From contig NZ_KB911827.1 of assembly GCF_000383675.1 (NCBI RefSeq), positions 203,590 to 267,589 on the forward strand: a DNA stretch of 64,000 nucleotides, in the 5' to 3' direction. The notes under the pieces were generated by a model. It saw nothing but the letters and a program-made list of their open reading frames with translations, was not told the origin of the DNA and searched no databases. The translations under genes were made by a program, and so were the position numbers. Source of the stretch: Terracoccus sp. 273MFTsu3.1. Its GTDB lineage: Bacteria; Actinomycetota; Actinomycetes; Actinomycetales; Dermatophilaceae. Shown piece by piece: positions 17,752 to 26,722 of this stretch (positions are counted from its first letter, which is position 1; each line of letters begins with the position of its first letter).

Positions 17752-17952
17752 TATTCCCACATTCCTGTCCGGCTGTGCGAGGGACCCCCCGCTTCGGGGC
17801 CCTTTCTCGCGCGGGTGTAGAGGATTCGTGACCATTCCGACATGAACCCTGAACAGCCGTGTCGTGGGCCGTCCGGGACCACCCTCCCACGTCGGTCCGA
17901 CGCGTCGTCTCGCGGGTGGGGAGGTCCGTGCGGTCGGTCGCGACCCGCCCGG

Positions 17953-17958
17953 TAGCAT
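17953..17958 (+). promoter_or_regulatory. -10 element of a probable leaderless mRNA (receiver-like gene and trpD)
   Basis: TAGCAT ends 7 nt before the ATG at 17966. No RBS is visible, which fits a leaderless transcript. Confidence 0.5.
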
Positions 17959-17965
17959 CGGTCGC

Positions 17966-18436
17966 ATGACCGCCTCGAACGACAGCGCAGCGCAGGGCAC
18001 GGCCACCGAGATCGCGACGACGACCGGCGCGCAGCGGCCGGTGGCGCGGGTCAGCGTGCTGCTCTACAGCGACGACATCACGACCCGTGACGCGGTGCGC
18101 GCGGCGGTCGGCCGTCGCCCCGCCAGGGACGTCGAGGTGGTCCGCTGGCACGAGTGCGCGACGGCCGACGCCGTGATCAGCTCGGTCGAGTCCGAGCGCT
18201 TCGACATCCTGGTCCTCGACGGCGAGGCCGCCAAGGTCGGCGGGCTCGGCCTGGCCAAGCAGCTCAAGAACGAGATCTTCGACTGCCCGCCGATCGTCGT
18301 GCTCACGGGCCGTCCGCAGGACAGCTGGCTCGCGGCCTGGTCCCAGGCCGACCTGGCCGTCCCGCACCCGCTCGACCCGATCGCGCTGACGTCGGCCATC
18401 GCCACGCTCGCGCGTTCGGGCGTGCCCACGGCCTGA
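17966..18436 (+). CDS. Degenerate response-regulator receiver-like protein
   Basis: A 156-residue stand-alone receiver-like domain after a polar 30-residue tail. [16 protein letters not shown] holds the acidic pair, [13 protein letters not shown] holds the putative phospho-acceptor Asp, and [11 protein letters not shown] the conserved Thr. The usual K of the K-P motif is His (VPHPLDP), so phosphorylation-driven switching may be altered or lost. There is no output domain. It precedes trpD by 3 bp and is probably cotranscribed from a leaderless promoter. No cognate kinase is nearby. Confidence 0.7.
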   Translation: MTASNDSAAQGTATEIATTTGAQRPVARVSVLLYSDDITTRDAVRAAVGRRPARDVEVVRWHECATADAVISSVESERFDILVLDGEAAKVGGLGLAKQLKNEIFDCPPIVVLTGRPQDSWLAAWSQADLAVPHPLDPIALTSAIATLARSGVPTA

Positions 18437-18439
18437 CGC

Positions 18440-19489
18440 ATGGCGCCCGACGCGACGACCTGGCCTGCACTGCTGACCGACCTCATCGCCGGTCGTGACC
18501 TCGACCGTCCGACGGCCGAGTGGGCCATGGGGCAGATCATGAGCGGGGAGGCCACGCCCTCTCAGGTCGCGGGCTTCCTCATCGGCCTGCGGGCCAAGGG
18601 CGAGAGCATCGAGGAGATGCGGGGGCTGGCCGAGCAGATGCTCGCCCACGCGCGGCGGATCGAGGTGCCGGGGCCGAGCCTCGACATCGTCGGCACCGGC
18701 GGCGACCGGGCCCACACGGTCAACATCTCGACCATGTCGGCGATGGTGGCCGCTGCGGCGGGCGTGCGTCTCGTCAAGCACGGCAACCGGGCCGCGTCGT
18801 CGTCGTCCGGCTCGGCGGACGTCCTCGAGGCCCTCGGTGTCGACCTGTCCCTGCCTCCCGAGCGTGTCGTCGAGGTGGCGTCGGAGGCCGGCATCACCTT
18901 CTGCTTCGCACAGACCTTCCACCCCTCGTTCCGTCACACGGCGGTGCCACGCCGGGACCTCGGCATCGGGACGGCGTTCAACTTCCTCGGTCCGCTGACC
19001 AACCCGGCCCAGCCGACGTATGCCGCCGTGGGGTGCGCGGACGCCCGCATGGCCCCGCTGCTGGCCGGCGTCTTCGCGCACCGTGGCAAGGACGCCGCGG
19101 TGTTCCGCGGCGACGACGGTCTCGACGAGGTCACCGTCTCGACGACGACGCACGTCTGGTGGGTCCGCGGAGGCTCGGTCACCGAGCGCTCGCTCGACCC
19201 CACACGGCTCGGCCTCGAGCTGCACCCGATCGAGGAGCTGCGTGGCGGCGACGCGGCGCACAACGCCGGCGTGGTCCGTGACGTCTTCGCCGGCGGGACG
19301 GGAGCGGTCCGGGACGCCGTGCTGCTCAACGCCGGGATCGCCCTCGCGCTGACGCGCCCGGACTCTGGGGCGTCGGAGGCGGACTTCGACGGCGACGTGC
19401 GTGCCGGGATGGACCTCGCGGCCGCGGCCATCGACAGCGGAGCCGCGACCGGCCTCGTCGAACGCTGGGTCGCTGCCACCCGACGCTGA
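18440..19489 (+). CDS. trpD: Anthranilate phosphoribosyltransferase
   Basis: Second step of tryptophan synthesis: joins anthranilate and PRPP. The 349-residue protein carries the PRPP loop [16 protein letters not shown] near residue 80, [21 protein letters not shown], the anthranilate-binding Arg region and [21 protein letters not shown] at 18440 sits directly after the receiver-like gene. Other trp genes are not in the window; an isolated trpD next to ctaE is also the M. tuberculosis arrangement (Rv2192c). Confidence 0.95.
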   Translation: MAPDATTWPALLTDLIAGRDLDRPTAEWAMGQIMSGEATPSQVAGFLIGLRAKGESIEEMRGLAEQMLAHARRIEVPGPSLDIVGTGGDRAHTVNISTMSAMVAAAAGVRLVKHGNRAASSSSGSADVLEALGVDLSLPPERVVEVASEAGITFCFAQTFHPSFRHTAVPRRDLGIGTAFNFLGPLTNPAQPTYAAVGCADARMAPLLAGVFAHRGKDAAVFRGDDGLDEVTVSTTTHVWWVRGGSVTERSLDPTRLGLELHPIEELRGGDAAHNAGVVRDVFAGGTGAVRDAVLLNAGIALALTRPDSGASEADFDGDVRAGMDLAAAAIDSGAATGLVERWVAATRR

Positions 19490-19528
19490 GTCGCTCGGCC
19501 GGGTCAGACGTCCACTCGGTCGGCTCGT

Positions 19529-19552
19529 CCCGGTCCCCTCGAGGCGACCGGG
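19529..19552. terminator. Candidate bidirectional terminator between trpD and the Lrp-like gene
   Basis: CCCGGTC and GACCGGG pair across a 10-nt loop that itself contains CCTCGAGG. It lies between convergent genes. Confidence 0.4.
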
Positions 19553-19566
19553 CCTGCTCTGCCTTG

Positions 19567-19851
19567 CTACTCGCCCTCGAGCCCGAGGCTGAAGGCGGCC
19601 TCGAGGTCGTGTGAGGAGTAGGTGCGGAAGGCGATGTGGGTCGAGGTGCCGACGATGCCCTGAACCTTGTTGAGCCGGTCGGCGATGACGTCGGCGAACT
19701 CCTCGTGCGCCTTGACCCGCACCATGGCGATGAGGTCGGCGTCGCCCGTCACCGAGTAGACCTCGGACACGGCCGGGATGTCGGCGATGGCCTCGGCCAC
19801 CTCCGGGATGCGGTCGACCTCGCAGCTGATCATGACGATGGCGGTGATCAC
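19567..19851 (-). CDS. Lrp/AsnC ligand-binding domain protein (stand-alone RAM domain)
   Basis: A 94-residue protein equal to the effector-binding half of Lrp/AsnC regulators, without a helix-turn-helix. It starts MITAIVMISCEVDRIPEVAE and has the SVTGDADLIAMVRVKAH strand-turn segment of the amino-acid-binding site. Such domains form dimers or octamers and may modulate full-length Lrp proteins or sense amino acids; this is family knowledge. The GTG start is used. It is convergent with trpD and follows the exonuclease gene by 19 bp on the same strand. Confidence 0.85.
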   Translation of the reverse strand: MITAIVMISCEVDRIPEVAEAIADIPAVSEVYSVTGDADLIAMVRVKAHEEFADVIADRLNKVQGIVGTSTHIAFRTYSSHDLEAAFSLGLEGE

Positions 19852-19870
19852 GGGACCACCCTAGCCGGGC

Positions 19871-21670
19871 CTACCCCGCGCGACGCAGGCCGCCGCCTCG
19901 GCCCGGGCGACCGCCGCGGCCGGGCCGGTCACCGTGCGGGGCGCCGGCACGCGTTCCGGGCGCGTCGTGGTCGAACCCGACGACCTCGTGCGCCGATGCG
20001 ACGGCGGGCTCGAGCTCGCTGCGCACGGAACCGGCGCCCCCGACGGGGCACGTCCAGGTCCCCTCCAGCTCGACGATGCGCACGCCCGGCGCCTCGAGCC
20101 ACCGGAGCAGGATCTCCGTCTCCTCGGTCAGTGCGGACGGACGGTCGGGCGTCGGCGCGGGCACGACCTCGGCCGTCGCCTGCATCGATCTGACGTAGGG
20201 CATCGGGTCGGCGCCGCGCGGGCTCACGACGACGCCGGCGAGGCGCCCGTGGCGTACGGACACGAGCTCCCACCCGCCGACGTCGCTGCGGCGCGCGGCG
20301 ATGATCTCGGGAGAGCGGACCAGCGGGGCCAGCCGCTGGGCGCGAGCGGCTCCGCGGACGAGCTGGAGGAAGCGGTCGCGCACCCGCGCGGCATCCTCGA
20401 ACCGCTCCTGGGAGGCCAGCTCCTCGAGGCGGACCCGGAGCAGCTCGGCGCTGGGCCGGGCGTTGCCGGTGAAGATGGCGCGGCACTCGGCGACGACGAC
20501 GGCGTAGTCACCCTCGGACTGCGCGCCGGTGCACGGGGCGCCGCACCGGCCCATGTCGGCGAGGGCGCAGGCGGTGCCCCGGCCCGTGAGCCTCCCGGTA
20601 CACTGGCGCAGCGGGACGACCTCGTGGACGGCGTCGATGGCCGCCTGCGCCGTGGCCCGGGACCGGAACGGCCCGATGTAGTGGGCGTCGTCGTCGCGGA
20701 CCTGCTTGACGATCGACAGGCGGGGGAAGCGCTCCTGGGTGAGCTTGACCCAGATGATCTTGCGGCCGTCCTTGGACCGACGGTTGAACCGCGGCTTGTG
20801 CTCGTCGATGAGCCGCAGCTCGCGCACCTGGGCCTCGAGCGAGGTCTGGCAGACGACGGGGTGGACGACGTGGGCGAGGCGCACCATCTCGGCCATCCGG
20901 CTGCGTTGCTCCGAGGCCGTGAAGTAGGTGCGCACGCGGGTGCGGATGTCGCGACTCGTGCCGACGTAGAGGACGCGGTCGTTGCCGTCCTTGAAGAGGT
21001 AGACGCCGGGGGCGCTGGGCAGGGGGTCGGCGAGGAAGCGCTTGCGTCGCTGCGACGGGGTGACCCGAGAGCTGTAGCTCGACAGCTCCTCGAGCGTGTG
21101 CACGCCGAGGTTGCCGACGCGTTCGATGAGTCCGTGCAGGACGTCGACCGTGGCACGGGCGTCGTGCAGGGCCCGGTGGTCCGGTGCCGTCGTGGCGCCG
21201 AAGACCAGGGCGAGCGACGAGAGCCGGTGGTTGGGCGACTCGTCGCGCACGACGAGCTGCCGAGCCAGCTGGAGCGTGTCGAGGACCGGGAAGCCGGGCC
21301 AGGGAGCGCCGACCCGGGCCGCAGCGGCCTTGAGGAACCCGATGTCGAAACCGGCGTTGTGGGCGACGAGGACGCTGCCGGCGGCGAACTCGAGGAAGGC
21401 GGGCAGCGCGCTCTCGATGCGTGGGGCGTCGCGGACCATGGAGTCGGTGATGCCCGTCAGCACGGAGATGAACGCCGGGATGGGCTCGGCCGGGTTGACG
21501 AGGGTCTGGAACTCGCCGAGCACCTCGCCGCCGCGCACCTTGACGGCGCCGATCTCGGTGATGCCGCACTGGGCAGGTGAGCCACCGGTGGTCTCGAGGT
21601 CCACGACGACGAACGTGACGCCGGCAAGGGGGGTGCCGAGGTCGTCGAACGTCGCCTGGATCGCCTGCAT
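19871..21670 (-). CDS. DEDDh exonuclease fused to a UvrC-like GIY-YIG domain
   Basis: A 599-residue fusion like M. tuberculosis Rv2191. Residues about 18-180 form a DnaQ-type DEDDh exonuclease: VVVDLETTGG (D, E), HNAGFDIGFLKAA (D), HDARATVDVL (H, D). Residues about 220-300 form a GIY-YIG nuclease: GVYLFKDGNDRVLYVGTS and the later Glu in SLEAQVRELRL. A UvrC-like Cys-rich stretch follows (CALADMGRCGAPCTG), but the RNase H-like endonuclease half of UvrC is absent. The ATG at 21670 is used; a TTG 30 bp upstream is possible. Both nuclease active sites look intact. DNA repair or processing is likely, the substrate unproved. Confidence 0.88.
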   Translation of the reverse strand: MQAIQATFDDLGTPLAGVTFVVVDLETTGGSPAQCGITEIGAVKVRGGEVLGEFQTLVNPAEPIPAFISVLTGITDSMVRDAPRIESALPAFLEFAAGSVLVAHNAGFDIGFLKAAAARVGAPWPGFPVLDTLQLARQLVVRDESPNHRLSSLALVFGATTAPDHRALHDARATVDVLHGLIERVGNLGVHTLEELSSYSSRVTPSQRRKRFLADPLPSAPGVYLFKDGNDRVLYVGTSRDIRTRVRTYFTASEQRSRMAEMVRLAHVVHPVVCQTSLEAQVRELRLIDEHKPRFNRRSKDGRKIIWVKLTQERFPRLSIVKQVRDDDAHYIGPFRSRATAQAAIDAVHEVVPLRQCTGRLTGRGTACALADMGRCGAPCTGAQSEGDYAVVVAECRAIFTGNARPSAELLRVRLEELASQERFEDAARVRDRFLQLVRGAARAQRLAPLVRSPEIIAARRSDVGGWELVSVRHGRLAGVVVSPRGADPMPYVRSMQATAEVVPAPTPDRPSALTEETEILLRWLEAPGVRIVELEGTWTCPVGGAGSVRSELEPAVASAHEVVGFDHDAPGTRAGAPHGDRPGRGGRPGRGGGLRRAG

Positions 21671-21933
21671 GACCCCGACGGTATGCCGGGGCGCCGACAA
21701 TGCCTCGGAGGCGCGTCGGCCGCAAGCCCTTCTGGCACAAGGGGGCCGGACGCCGTCCGCACATCACGGCGGTCAGCGGCGTTCCCTCTCCGGCACGGCT
21801 CGACGCGGTCGCGGGGTCATCCGGAGGAGGCCCGGAGGCGAGTCGACGAGCGAGTGTCCCCGGGCAGTGTCAGTGGGGCCACCTAGCGTCTTTCACGACA
21901 GATCGCAACGAGAGACGAAGGGGTTGGACCACG

Positions 21934-22254
21934 ATGATGCTCGTCGACTGCCAGACCTGCCCGGTGCGGGACGTCCACTGCGCAGACTGCATGGTGACCG
22001 CACTGACGGCGATCCCGCTGCGTCAGGGCGCCACCGCACCCGGCGCCGACACGCGACGCGGCCGACCGCGGCCGGTCGACGACCACCGTGAGGTGGACGG
22101 GGTCATGACCGCACCCCTCGACCGCGCGGAGCGACGGGCCGTGTCGGCCTTCGTCGCGGCGGGGCTCGTCTCCGTGTCCACGGCCAACGCGGCTCGGGCC
22201 GAGCTCGAGCCCGCCGAGGTCGTGACGCACCACCGAGCGCGCCACGCGGTCTGA
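21934..22254 (+). CDS. Small cysteine-rich actinobacterial protein
   Basis: A 106-residue protein of unknown function. The N-terminus MMLVDCQTCPVRDVHCADC holds two CxxC pairs that could bind zinc or an iron-sulfur cluster, followed by MVTALTAIP. A basic, Pro/Arg-rich middle leads to an Ala-rich helix. RBS GAAGGGG lies 10 bp before the first of two adjacent ATGs. Similar small proteins next to UvrC-like and NlpC/P60 genes exist in other actinobacteria, from memory. It is divergent from the exonuclease gene. Confidence 0.65.
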   Translation: MMLVDCQTCPVRDVHCADCMVTALTAIPLRQGATAPGADTRRGRPRPVDDHREVDGVMTAPLDRAERRAVSAFVAAGLVSVSTANAARAELEPAEVVTHHRARHAV

Positions 22255-22309
22255 CCCCACGGGCCACGGGGACCGGCCATCGCAGAGGTCCGCGTGACAC
22301 GATGACGCG

Positions 22310-23665
22310 GTGTCGAGCACCCGTCGTCGTGGACCTGCGCGGGAGGTCGCCTCGGCGACGGTGGCCGCGCTGCTGGCCCTGACCGTCTCGGCGTGCACGA
22401 CGCCCGGGCCGGACTCGGGACACCCGGCCACCGCGGCATCGGGCGTGACGTCGCCCAGCGGCGGCGGCGCCGACGCCGAGGTCGCCCCGGAGGCGTGGGC
22501 GGCCGACCGTCAGCGTGCGGTCACGGTGCTGCTGCGAGCCCGCTTCGCCGCTGCGGAGCGGTCCGACGAGAGCGGCTGGCTCGCACCCTTGGAGAGGGCC
22601 TCGTCCGCGGCGTTGCGCCCGACGCAGGCCGGCGTCCTCGACCGCATGACGCGCATGGGAGTGGAGAGCATCCGGCTCGTCGGCGTCCGCGAGACGACCG
22701 CGCCGGTACCGGCAGCCCGGGGGACCACGGTCGAGTGGGACGTCAGGGCGAGCCTCACCTACAGGCTTCGCGGCTTCGACGCTCGTCCACGGTCCTTCGA
22801 CCTCGACCTCACGTTCAAGGCTGACCCCGGCCGGCCAGCAGCCCTGGCCATCACCGCGTCGGCTCCCTCCGAGCGTCCGCAGCCCTGGGATCTCGCGGGC
22901 CTCGTCGTCCGCAGGTCGGACACCGCGCTGGTGCTCGCCGTCGGCGACGACGACCGGGTGCAGGAGGTCGTCCGTCGGGCGCGCACGGCGGCCTCGCGGG
23001 TCGCGAGCGTGTGGGGGGAGGTGCGGCCGGCGGTCTGGATCGCCCCGGCCACCGATGCCGACGCCGCCCGGTTGCTCGGACGCACGACCGGCGACCTCGA
23101 CGGAGTCGCCGCCGCCACGGACGGCCCGCTGACGCCGGGGGAGAGAGCCGGAGCCGACCGCATCGTGCTCGTCCCGGGAGCGTGGGCCTCCCTGCGTCCG
23201 GACGGCCGTGACGTCGTCATGACCCACGAGCTGACCCACGTCACCGTGCGGGCCTCGACGACACGGGCCGTCCCCGTCTGGCTGTCCGAGGGCTTCGCCG
23301 AGCTCGTCGCGTACGAGCCCGTCGACCTGCCGGAGGCGACGATCGTCGCTCCGGCGCTCGAGCGGGTGCGAGCGTCCGGCCTGCCGCAGGCACTCCCGGC
23401 GGACGCGGACTTCGACCCGGGCACCCACGCGCTCGCGGCGGCATACGGCCTCTCGCTGCTCGCCCTGCGCACCCTCGCCGACGCGCACGGCACCCAGGCC
23501 GTCGTCCGTCTCTACCGGGCCGCGGCCGGCGGGCTCGACGTCCCCACCTCCCGGCTCGACGACCGGGAGGCAGCCGTCGACGCCGCGTTGCGCAGCACGA
23601 CCGGGACGACCCGGGCAGCCCTCGTCAGGGACTGGCAGGCGCGCATCCGCGACCTGCTCCGCTGA
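22310..23665 (+). CDS. Secreted lipoprotein with peptidase MA-like (gluzincin) domain
   Basis: A 451-residue putative lipoprotein: basic start, hydrophobic stretch, and a lipobox LTVSAC. The C-terminal half carries the metallopeptidase signature MTHELTHVTVRAS (H306-H310) and, further on, LSEGFAELVAYE, whose Glu completes an HExxH...E zinc site. The N-terminal part (residues 60-200) is an unassigned extracellular region. The GTG start follows a weak -10-like CACGAT by 6 nt. It ends 2 bp from the convergent fadD15 stop. The substrate is unknown; a cell-envelope role is likely from location. Confidence 0.78.
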   Translation: MSSTRRRGPAREVASATVAALLALTVSACTTPGPDSGHPATAASGVTSPSGGGADAEVAPEAWAADRQRAVTVLLRARFAAAERSDESGWLAPLERASSAALRPTQAGVLDRMTRMGVESIRLVGVRETTAPVPAARGTTVEWDVRASLTYRLRGFDARPRSFDLDLTFKADPGRPAALAITASAPSERPQPWDLAGLVVRRSDTALVLAVGDDDRVQEVVRRARTAASRVASVWGEVRPAVWIAPATDADAARLLGRTTGDLDGVAAATDGPLTPGERAGADRIVLVPGAWASLRPDGRDVVMTHELTHVTVRASTTRAVPVWLSEGFAELVAYEPVDLPEATIVAPALERVRASGLPQALPADADFDPGTHALAAAYGLSLLALRTLADAHGTQAVVRLYRAAAGGLDVPTSRLDDREAAVDAALRSTTGTTRAALVRDWQARIRDLLR

Positions 23666-23667
23666 GC

Positions 23668-25458
23668 TCAGGCGTAGAGCTTCTCGACCTCGTCGGCGTA
23701 GTCCTTCATGACGACGTTGCGCTTGAGCTTGAGCGACGGCGTGAGGTAGCCGTTGGCCTCGGTGAAGTCGCCGGGCAGCACCGCGAACTTGCGGATCGAC
23801 TCGGCCTTGGACACCGCCTCGTTGGCCCGGTCGACGGCCTCCTGGAGCGCCTCGAGCACCTTCGGGTCGGTGCGGGCCTGGTCGAGCGACACTCCCTCGA
23901 CGCCGTGCGTCTTGGCCCAGAGCGGCCACATCTCCTCGTCGAGCGTCACGAGGACGGCGACGAACGGCTTCTGGTCGCCGACGACGATGCACTGCGAGAC
24001 GAGCGGGTGCGCGCGGAGACGGTCCTCGAGCACGGCCGGGGCGACGTTCTTGCCGCCAGCCGTCACGAGGATCTCCTTCTTGCGGCCGGTGATCCGCAGG
24101 TAGCCGTCGTCGTCCATCTCGCCGAGGTCGCCGGTGTGGAACCACCCGTCGACGATGGCGTCGGCCGTCGCCGTCGGGTTGTCGTGGTAGGCGTTGAAGA
24201 CGCCGACGCCCTTGAGCAGGATCTCGCCGTCCTCGGCGATCCGGATGCCCGTGCCCGGCAACGGCGGTCCGACGGTGCCGATCTTGATCTTGTCCGGCGT
24301 GTTAACCGCGACGGGCGCGGTCGTCTCGGTGAGGCCGTAGCCCTCGAGGATGACGACCCCGATGCCCCGGTAGAAGTGGCCGAGGCGCGTGCCGAGGGGC
24401 GCCCCGCCGGACACGGCGTAGCGCACGTGCCCGCCCATGGCTGCGCGCAGCTTGCCGTAGACGAGACGGTCGAAGACCGCGTGCTGGATCCGCAGCGCGA
24501 GGCCCGGTCGGCCGGTGTCGAGGGCCTCGCTGTAGGCGATCGCGACGGTGGCCGCGCGCAGGAAGATCTTGCCCTTGCCCTCGGAGGACGCCTTGGCCTC
24601 GGCCGAGTTGAAGATCTTCTCGAAGACACGGGGGACGGCGAGCACGAAGGTCGGCTGGAACCCGGCGAAGTCGTCGAGCAACGTCTTGATGTCGGCCGAG
24701 TGGCCCATCCGTGCGCGACCCTCGACGCAGAGCACCTCGATGAACCGGGCGAAGACGTGCGCGAGGGGCAGGAAGAGCAGGGTCGAGGCGTTCTCGGTGA
24801 GGACGACCTGGCCGAGCTTCTCGATGGCGTTCTCGGCGAGGTCGAGGAAGTTGCCGTGGGTCAGCTCGCAGCCCTTGGGTCGGCCCGTGGTCCCCGAGGT
24901 GTAGATGATCGTGGCGACGGCCCGTCGGTCGAGTCCGGCCCGGCGGGCGGCGAGGTCGGCGTCCGGGACCTCGCGGCCCTTCTCGCGCAGGGAGTCGAGA
25001 CCACCGGCGTCGATCGTGACGACGTCGCGGAGCGACGGCAGGTCGCCCCGGACCTGGTCGACGACCGAGCGGTGCGCGTCGGTCTCGACGACGACGACGT
25101 GGGCGTCGGAGTCCGAGAGGATCCACTGGACCTGCTCGGCAGAGGAGGTCTCGTAGATCGGCACGACCACGGCACCGGCGCTCCAGGCGGCGAAGTCGAC
25201 GAGGGTCCACTCGTAGCGCGTGCGCGACATGAGGGCCACGCGGTCACCGGGCTGCAGCCCCTCGGCGATGAGGCCCTTGGCGACGGCGGCGACGTCGTCG
25301 GCGAACTGGGCCCACGTCACGTGCGTCCAGCCCCCCGAGGGAGTCTTGCGGGAGAACGCGGTCTCGCCCGCGTTCTCCGCGGCGTTGCGCACGGGGAGGT
25401 CGGCGAGGCTGCCCTCCGTCGTGACGGGGGCGAGTGGTGCGACGACGTTGTCCTTCAC
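23668..25458 (-). CDS. Long-chain fatty acid-CoA ligase (FadD15 type)
   Basis: AMP-forming acyl-CoA synthetase that activates long-chain fatty acids. The 596-residue product has the AMP-binding P-loop ATIIYTSGTTGRPKG, the L-motif EGYGLTETTAPVAVN, GWFHTGDLGEMDDDG and the C-terminal ITGRKKEILVTAGGKNVAP. The GTG at 25458 is chosen for AGGAGT 5 bp upstream; a further in-frame stretch lacks homology. The position between the UvrC-like/peptidase block and the SRPBCC gene mirrors Rv2187 (fadD15). Confidence 0.92.
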   Translation of the reverse strand: MKDNVVAPLAPVTTEGSLADLPVRNAAENAGETAFSRKTPSGGWTHVTWAQFADDVAAVAKGLIAEGLQPGDRVALMSRTRYEWTLVDFAAWSAGAVVVPIYETSSAEQVQWILSDSDAHVVVVETDAHRSVVDQVRGDLPSLRDVVTIDAGGLDSLREKGREVPDADLAARRAGLDRRAVATIIYTSGTTGRPKGCELTHGNFLDLAENAIEKLGQVVLTENASTLLFLPLAHVFARFIEVLCVEGRARMGHSADIKTLLDDFAGFQPTFVLAVPRVFEKIFNSAEAKASSEGKGKIFLRAATVAIAYSEALDTGRPGLALRIQHAVFDRLVYGKLRAAMGGHVRYAVSGGAPLGTRLGHFYRGIGVVILEGYGLTETTAPVAVNTPDKIKIGTVGPPLPGTGIRIAEDGEILLKGVGVFNAYHDNPTATADAIVDGWFHTGDLGEMDDDGYLRITGRKKEILVTAGGKNVAPAVLEDRLRAHPLVSQCIVVGDQKPFVAVLVTLDEEMWPLWAKTHGVEGVSLDQARTDPKVLEALQEAVDRANEAVSKAESIRKFAVLPGDFTEANGYLTPSLKLKRNVVMKDYADEVEKLYA

Positions 25459-25665
25459 TGTCACTCCTGATGGCGGGGCCGGGGAACTGTGCTGCACCTT
25501 ACCGATCGGTAACCGCGCAGACCACGTCAGCATGATCACAGGGCGGGCTCCGCGGTCGGGCGCGCAGCCCCTCGGCGCAGGGCTGCCGTCGTCCCCATCT
25601 TGGCACGCGGCCGACGCGGGATGACACCGGCGGGGACAACCGCTGTCGGCCCGCTGGCGACGCGA

Positions 25666-25671
25666 TAGCCT
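25666..25671 (+). promoter_or_regulatory. -10 element of a probable leaderless SRPBCC mRNA
   Basis: TAGCCT ends 7 nt before the ATG at 25679 and no RBS is visible. Confidence 0.5.
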
Positions 25672-25678
25672 TCGGCGC

Positions 25679-26122
25679 ATGGCCGATCGCACCGAGTCCT
25701 CCATCGTCATCGACGCCCCGCCCGGCGAGGTGCTCGACGTCATCGCGGACTTCGAGGCCTACCCCGAGTGGGCGGGCGAGGTGAAGGACGTCACCGTGCT
25801 CGCCGAGGAGGGCGACGGCTGGGCCGACCAGGTCCAGTTCACCCTCGACGCCGGCGCCATCAAGGACACCTACGTCCTGGACTACGAGTGGGACGTCGTC
25901 GAGGACGGCACCGGCGTCGTCTCGTGGTCGCTGGTCTCCGCGCAGGTGCTCAAGGCGATGAACGGCTCCTACACGCTGGCCGGTGACGGCGACGGCACGA
26001 AGGTCACCTACCGCCTCGCCGTCGACGTCAAGATCCCCATGATCGGGCTGCTCAAGCGCAAGGCGGAGAAGGTCATCGTCGACACCGCGCTCAAGGAGCT
26101 GAAGAAGCGCGTCGAGGCCTGA
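25679..26122 (+). CDS. SRPBCC (START/polyketide-cyclase fold) family protein
   Basis: A 147-residue helix-grip protein similar to M. tuberculosis Rv2185c (TB16.3). It starts ADRTESSIVIDAPPGEVLDV and has DFEAYPEWAGEVKDVTVL, followed by beta strands and a long C-terminal helix (VDTALKELKKRVEA). These folds bind hydrophobic ligands in a cavity. Next to fadD15, a lipid-binding role is plausible but unproved. It heads a run of four same-strand genes ending with the EEP-family gene. Confidence 0.85.
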   Translation: MADRTESSIVIDAPPGEVLDVIADFEAYPEWAGEVKDVTVLAEEGDGWADQVQFTLDAGAIKDTYVLDYEWDVVEDGTGVVSWSLVSAQVLKAMNGSYTLAGDGDGTKVTYRLAVDVKIPMIGLLKRKAEKVIVDTALKELKKRVEA

Positions 26123-26128
26123 CCGACC

Positions 26129-26722
26129 GTGACCCCGAACGACGGTCGCGACGCGGCCCCTGCCGACCCCGGCCAGCCCCAGCGCCCCGACGCCAACGGG
26201 TCGTCGCGCCCCACCGACGCGCCTCCCGGCAGCGTCGCGGCAGAGGCTGCGCTCCTCGTCGACCTGCTCTCCCGCCGCACGTGGTCGGGAGGTTCGCGTA
26301 TGCCGTCCGGTGACTCCCGCGGAGAGCGTGCGGGCGGTGCCGCGCACGCACACGACCACGCCGCGGACCCCGCGTCCCCGGCAGCTGACCAGACGGGCCC
26401 GGACGCAGCGCGCCGACCCGAGGGGACGGCGGGGGAGTGCACGTGCGGGGGCACGACGCCCGCCGCGTGCCGCGTGTGCCCGGTCTGCCAGCTCATCGCC
26501 TTCGTCCAGCAGGTCAATCCCGACACCATCGAGAAGGTCGCCGACTTCGTCGGCTTCGCGGCCACGGCCCTGCGCGACCTCGCGACGGCGCAGCGGGAGC
26601 GGCGCGCCGAGCCGGCGCCCGACCGCGACGGTGACAGCACCGACGCCCCTGCCAGCGCCCCTGCCAGCGCCGACACCGCCACCGACGACGCCGACGAGAG
26701 CGGCCCCGGAGGCCGCGCATGA
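26129..26722 (+). CDS. Hypothetical protein with a Cys cluster, upstream of glucokinase
   Basis: A 197-residue unrecognised protein. The first about 100 residues are Pro/Ala/Asp-rich and probably disordered. The only ordered-looking part is at about 105-150: CTCGGTTPAACRVCPVCQL, a CxC...CxxCxxC pattern suited to zinc binding, followed by an amphipathic helix (NPDTIEKVADFVGFAATALRD in part). The tail is acidic. It starts with GTG 6 bp after the SRPBCC stop and overlaps the glucokinase start by ATGA, so all three are likely cotranscribed. A regulatory partner role for glucokinase is only inference. Confidence 0.65.
   Translation: MTPNDGRDAAPADPGQPQRPDANGSSRPTDAPPGSVAAEAALLVDLLSRRTWSGGSRMPSGDSRGERAGGAAHAHDHAADPASPAADQTGPDAARRPEGTAGECTCGGTTPAACRVCPVCQLIAFVQQVNPDTIEKVADFVGFAATALRDLATAQRERRAEPAPDRDGDSTDAPASAPASADTATDDADESGPGGRA

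Noticed and set aside
19100..19480. Possible frameshift in trpD, suggested by long open frames in other registers
   Set aside because: The trpD frame keeps family motifs and length from start to stop; the other frames are GC-bias shadows.
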